Shown: positions 6,232-8,051 of the stretch, piece after piece
Layout of the letters: each line of letters begins with the position of its first letter
Numbering within the stretch: the stretch's first letter is position 1
Assembly (NCBI GenBank): GCA_027035445.1
Contig: JALVUT010000272.1
Span: 1 to 8,051, forward strand
Source: Thermococcus sp.
GTDB lineage: Archaea > Methanobacteriota_B > Thermococci > Thermococcales > Thermococcaceae
Length of the DNA stretch: 8,051 nucleotides
Direction: 5' to 3'
The notes under the pieces: model-generated
Database searches by the model: none
Told to the model about the DNA's origin: nothing
Seen by the model: only the letters and a program-made list of their open reading frames with translations
Program-made: the position numbers and the translations under genes

Positions 6232-7232
6232 TTCCCAGCCCCCTCAATCCTCAGCCCTTCCCTGCTTATTCTAGTTATCATCGGCGTGCCGCCTGCTATC
6301 CTTATAGCCGTGGCAACCTCGCTCTGCCTTTCCGGGGCAAGCGCATACATACAGCCCCCTCCGCCAGCCCCGGTTATCTTGGCACCCAGTGCACCCGCAA
6401 CCCTAGCCGCATAGACCAGCTCACTCAGCTTTTTGGTGGAGACACCAAGGGCATCCAGGAGGCCGTGGTTAACGTTCATCAGCTTGCCCAGGAGCTTGAA
6501 CTTAACGTTGGCCCCATGCTCTCCGGTTATGATATCCCTAGCCTTTTCCACCAGCATACCCATGGAGTTCAGAACCGGCCCAATAACCTCGGGCATCTCC
6601 TCGTAGCTCTCGCGAACCATTTCAACGAGCTCCTTTGTCGAGCCGCTTGAACCCGTGTAGCCCACAACGAGCGGAAGCTCCATGAAGGGCAGGTGCTCGA
6701 AGTTCCCGTTCTGGTAGTGTATAAAACCTCCCATGGCAGAGACCGTTGGGTCTATACCACTCGATGCACCCTGAACCAGCAGTTCGACCCTGTGACCCAG
6801 CTTCCCTATCTCTTCAGAGGACAGCTCAAGACCAAGGAGTTGAGATACCGCCCCGATGGTCGCAACCGCAACGGCCGCAGAGGAGCCCAGGCCCGCACCA
6901 ACTGGAATCTCTGAGGTTATCGAAACCGTCACACCCCTTTCGTTCCTGTCCGCCTCCTCCCTGACAAGTTCTATGGCCTGTCTGACGTAGCTGAGAACCT
7001 CCGCAGCCTTACCGTAGTCACTCTCGAAGTATATCTCGTTCTCGGAGAAAGAGACGATGAGTCCGGGAGTTTTTATGTCTCTGGCCTCTATCTTTATCCT
7101 TCCGTTTTCGTTGAACCGTGCCCCTACATACGTCCTCAGGTCTATAGCAGCAGCTATTGCTGGCTTGCCATAAACCACGCTGTGTTCACCGAAGAGAATA
7201 ATTTTAGCCGGAGCAGATGCAGTGACTTTCAT
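6228..7232 (-). CDS. mvk: Mevalonate kinase (GHMP family), 334 aa
   Basis: Phosphorylates mevalonate to mevalonate 5-phosphate with ATP; cytosolic, committing mevalonate to isoprenoid synthesis. The three GHMP motifs are present: [15 protein letters not shown] (8-22), the ATP-binding [11 protein letters not shown] (110-120) and the C-terminal [13 protein letters not shown] (284-296). Asp161 in [12 protein letters not shown] is the expected catalytic base, and Glu149 the expected metal ligand. The EHSVVYG signature favours mevalonate kinase over homoserine or galactokinases. The length fits archaeal enzymes. It is the first gene of the leftward cluster: it has a TATA-like box about 35 nt upstream and a leader made largely of GGT repeats that act as the RBS. 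It is divergently arranged with the P-type ATPase. Confidence 0.96.
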   Translation of the reverse strand: MKVTASAPAKIILFGEHSVVYGKPAIAAAIDLRTYVGARFNENGRIKIEARDIKTPGLIVSFSENEIYFESDYGKAAEVLSYVRQAIELVREEADRNERGVTVSITSEIPVGAGLGSSAAVAVATIGAVSQLLGLELSSEEIGKLGHRVELLVQGASSGIDPTVSAMGGFIHYQNGNFEHLPFMELPLVVGYTGSSGSTKELVEMVRESYEEMPEVIGPVLNSMGMLVEKARDIITGEHGANVKFKLLGKLMNVNHGLLDALGVSTKKLSELVYAARVAGALGAKITGAGGGGCMYALAPERQSEVATAIRIAGGTPMITRISREGLRIEGAGK

Positions 7233-7247
7233 CCCACCACCACCACC
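7233..7247 (-). promoter_or_regulatory. Ribosome binding site of mvk, made of four GGT repeats
   Basis: On the minus strand, four GGT units (7247-7236) and GGG directly precede ATG 7232. Several registers can pair with the 16S 3' end. The repeat could change in unit number by slippage without touching the coding frame. Confidence 0.55.
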
Positions 7248-7263
7248 TGTTCTCCCGATCCCC

Positions 7264-7270
7264 TAATAAA
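7264..7270 (-). promoter_or_regulatory. TATA-like box of mvk
   Basis: TTTATTA on the minus strand, 32-38 nt before ATG 7232, preceded by AAGG. Transcription would start near 7242, giving a leader of about 10 nt. The match is moderate. Confidence 0.45.
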
Positions 7271-7306
7271 CCTTAACCGGAGAAGTGGTTCAACGTTCTA
7301 AAAAAA

Positions 7307-7319
7307 CAGGATATTCCTG
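7307..7319. repeat. 13-bp palindrome, possible operator
   Basis: CAGGATATTCCTG: perfect 5-bp arms around TAT, located about 40 bp upstream of the mvk TATA-like box and over 100 bp upstream of the ATPase TATA box. The size fits a dimeric regulator half-site pair, but a short palindrome can arise by chance. Confidence 0.3.
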
Positions 7320-7421
7320 ACCATTACAATAAAACCGGGGTCGGTAAAGTATTATCGGAAAGTTTATGCATGAAATAAAACACTATCGCATGATTGAACC
7401 TTTCTGTGAGGATTATAATAG

Positions 7422-7434
7422 CAAAGTATATAAA
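7422..7434 (+). promoter_or_regulatory. Promoter of the P-type ATPase (BRE-like purines plus TATA box)
   Basis: CAAAG followed by TATATAAA (7427-7434), a strong archaeal TATA box with a purine-rich BRE-like flank. Transcription should start about 25 nt downstream, near 7455, leaving a leader of about 38 nt before ATG 7493. Confidence 0.65.
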
Positions 7435-7481
7435 GGGATTAGGCAAGGGGGATATAGTAACAAAAGGATAGAAATTCACTG

Positions 7482-7489
7482 GGGGTGAT
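7482..7489 (+). promoter_or_regulatory. Ribosome binding site of the P-type ATPase
   Basis: GGGGTGAT, 3 nt before ATG 7493, the same arrangement as before idsA. It fixes the ATPase start. Confidence 0.75.
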
Positions 7490-7492
7490 ACA

Positions 7493-8051
7493 ATGGTGGA
7501 GAATAGACTTCAGAAGATAGCCCAAAAGGCAAAGCATATGAGCGTAGAGGATGTGTTGAAGTACCTGAACGTTGATCCCAGTACAGGCCTCAGCGGGGAG
7601 GAAGCCAAGCGCCGTCTCAAAGAGGTCGGTCCCAACGAGATTCCGGAGAAGAAGATAAGCCCACTCAGAAAGTTCCTCTCGTACTTCTGGGGACCGATCC
7701 CCTGGATGATAGAGATAGCGGCCATCCTTTCGGCCGTGGTGCACCACTGGGAGGACTTCTGGATAATCCTCAGCCTCCTCATAATCAACGGCGTTGTGGG
7801 CTTCTGGCAGGAGCACAAAGCCGAGAACATCATGGAGTATCTCAAGCAGAAGCTGGCCCTCGAGGTCAGGGTTCTCAGGGACGGCCAGTGGACGACCATC
7901 CCGGCCAGGGAGCTTGTCCCGGGTGATATCGTGAGACTCCGCATGGGAGACGTGATCCCGGCCGATATCAAGCTTATAGACGGGGACTTCCTCACCGTGG
8001 ACGAGTCCGCCCTTACAGGGGAGAGCGTTCCAGTGACAAAAAAGGCCGGCG
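7493..8051 (+). CDS. P-type ATPase, plasma-membrane H+-ATPase type (P3A), N-terminal 186 residues, cut by window end
   Basis: Predicted ATP-driven cation pump of the cell membrane, probably exporting protons. The fragment shows a cytosolic N-terminal domain (about 1-60, with GLSGEEAKRRLKEVGPNEIPEK), the first membrane pair (about 66-84, starting WGPIPWMIEIAAILS, and 88-105), and the start of the actuator domain: PGDIV (143-147), GDVIPAD (152-158) and the dephosphorylation motif TGES (175-178) within DESALTGESVPVTK. The WGPIPWMIE segment and DESALTGESVP resemble the fungal/plant/archaeal H+-ATPase subgroup more than Ca2+ or heavy-metal pumps; no metal-binding CXXC is present at the N-terminus. 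The phosphorylation motif DKTGT, the ATP site and the remaining helices lie beyond the window, so ion specificity is inferred. It is divergent from mvk, with its own strong promoter. Confidence 0.9.
   Translation, partial: MVENRLQKIAQKAKHMSVEDVLKYLNVDPSTGLSGEEAKRRLKEVGPNEIPEKKISPLRKFLSYFWGPIPWMIEIAAILSAVVHHWEDFWIILSLLIINGVVGFWQEHKAENIMEYLKQKLALEVRVLRDGQWTTIPARELVPGDIVRLRMGDVIPADIKLIDGDFLTVDESALTGESVPVTKKAG

Larger units (their letters stand above)
7233..7492. other. Gene-free divergent promoter region
   Basis: 260 bp between the mvk and ATPase starts, AT-rich in its right two thirds, with a TATA-like box for each direction. It also holds a perfect 13-bp inverted repeat at 7307-7319 (CAGGA TAT TCCTG) and a weak tandem similarity TCGGTAAAGT/TCGGAAAGTT at 7341-7350 and 7356-7365. 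No RNA gene or convincing small gene is visible. Confidence 0.7.

Noticed and set aside
7287..7400. Inverted pair GGTTCAA (7287-7293) and TTGAACC (7394-7400)
   Set aside because: Seven-base arms 100 bp apart are expected by chance, and GGTTCAA also resembles a tRNA T-loop, but no tRNA cloverleaf can be built around it.
7366..7488. 40-codon plus-strand frame in the divergent region (MHEIKHYRMIEPF...)
   Set aside because: It runs through the ATPase TATA box and ends inside the ATPase RBS, has only a weak GGAAAG before its ATG, and shows no family likeness. It is more likely non-coding promoter DNA.
1..8051. CRISPR arrays, tRNA/rRNA genes, insertion sequences or phage genes
   Set aside because: No regularly spaced repeats, no cloverleaf or rRNA-like stretches, and no transposase or integrase motifs were seen on either strand.

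Overview
The window looks like a chromosomal segment of a hyperthermophilic euryarchaeon of the order Thermococcales, most likely Thermococcus. The main reasons are the gene content and order (mevalonate kinase, isopentenyl phosphate kinase, type 2 IPP isomerase, archaeal RNase J, GGPP synthase), GGTGAT/GGGGTGAT Shine-Dalgarno sequences close to the start codon, TATA-like boxes about 30-40 nt upstream of several starts, and Lys/Glu-rich proteins with many AGG/AGA arginine codons. The genus assignment is an inference from gene order and style, not from a search.

Layout. From 7232 down to 1, everything is on the minus strand: mevalonate kinase, isopentenyl phosphate kinase (4-bp overlap with the kinase), a predicted secreted glycoprotein of unknown function, IPP isomerase type 2 (fni), two small membrane proteins coupled by a TGATG overlap, a third very small and probably frameshifted membrane protein, RNase J with its own TATA box and a structured leader, and GGPP synthase, whose stop codon lies exactly at the window edge. 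Bases 7233-7492 are a gene-free AT-rich divergent promoter region. From 7493 rightward on the plus strand is the first 186 codons of a P-type ATPase of the plasma-membrane H+-ATPase type, cut off by the window end.

How it works together. The four isoprenoid enzymes lie in reaction order: mevalonate to mevalonate 5-phosphate (MVK), isopentenyl phosphate to IPP (IPK), IPP to DMAPP (Fni), and condensation to C15/C20 prenyl diphosphates (IdsA), which feed archaeal ether-lipid synthesis. The steps between mevalonate 5-phosphate and isopentenyl phosphate are not encoded here. RNase J is an RNA-decay/processing enzyme sitting inside the lipid cluster. The small membrane proteins and the secreted protein are unassigned cargo.

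No system that is clearly undescribed was found. The points most worth a second look are the RNase J leader hairpin next to its ribosome binding site, the unassigned secreted glycoprotein embedded in the isoprenoid operon, the likely frameshift in the small membrane gene at 2513-2744, and a hairpin that would mask the fni ribosome binding site.
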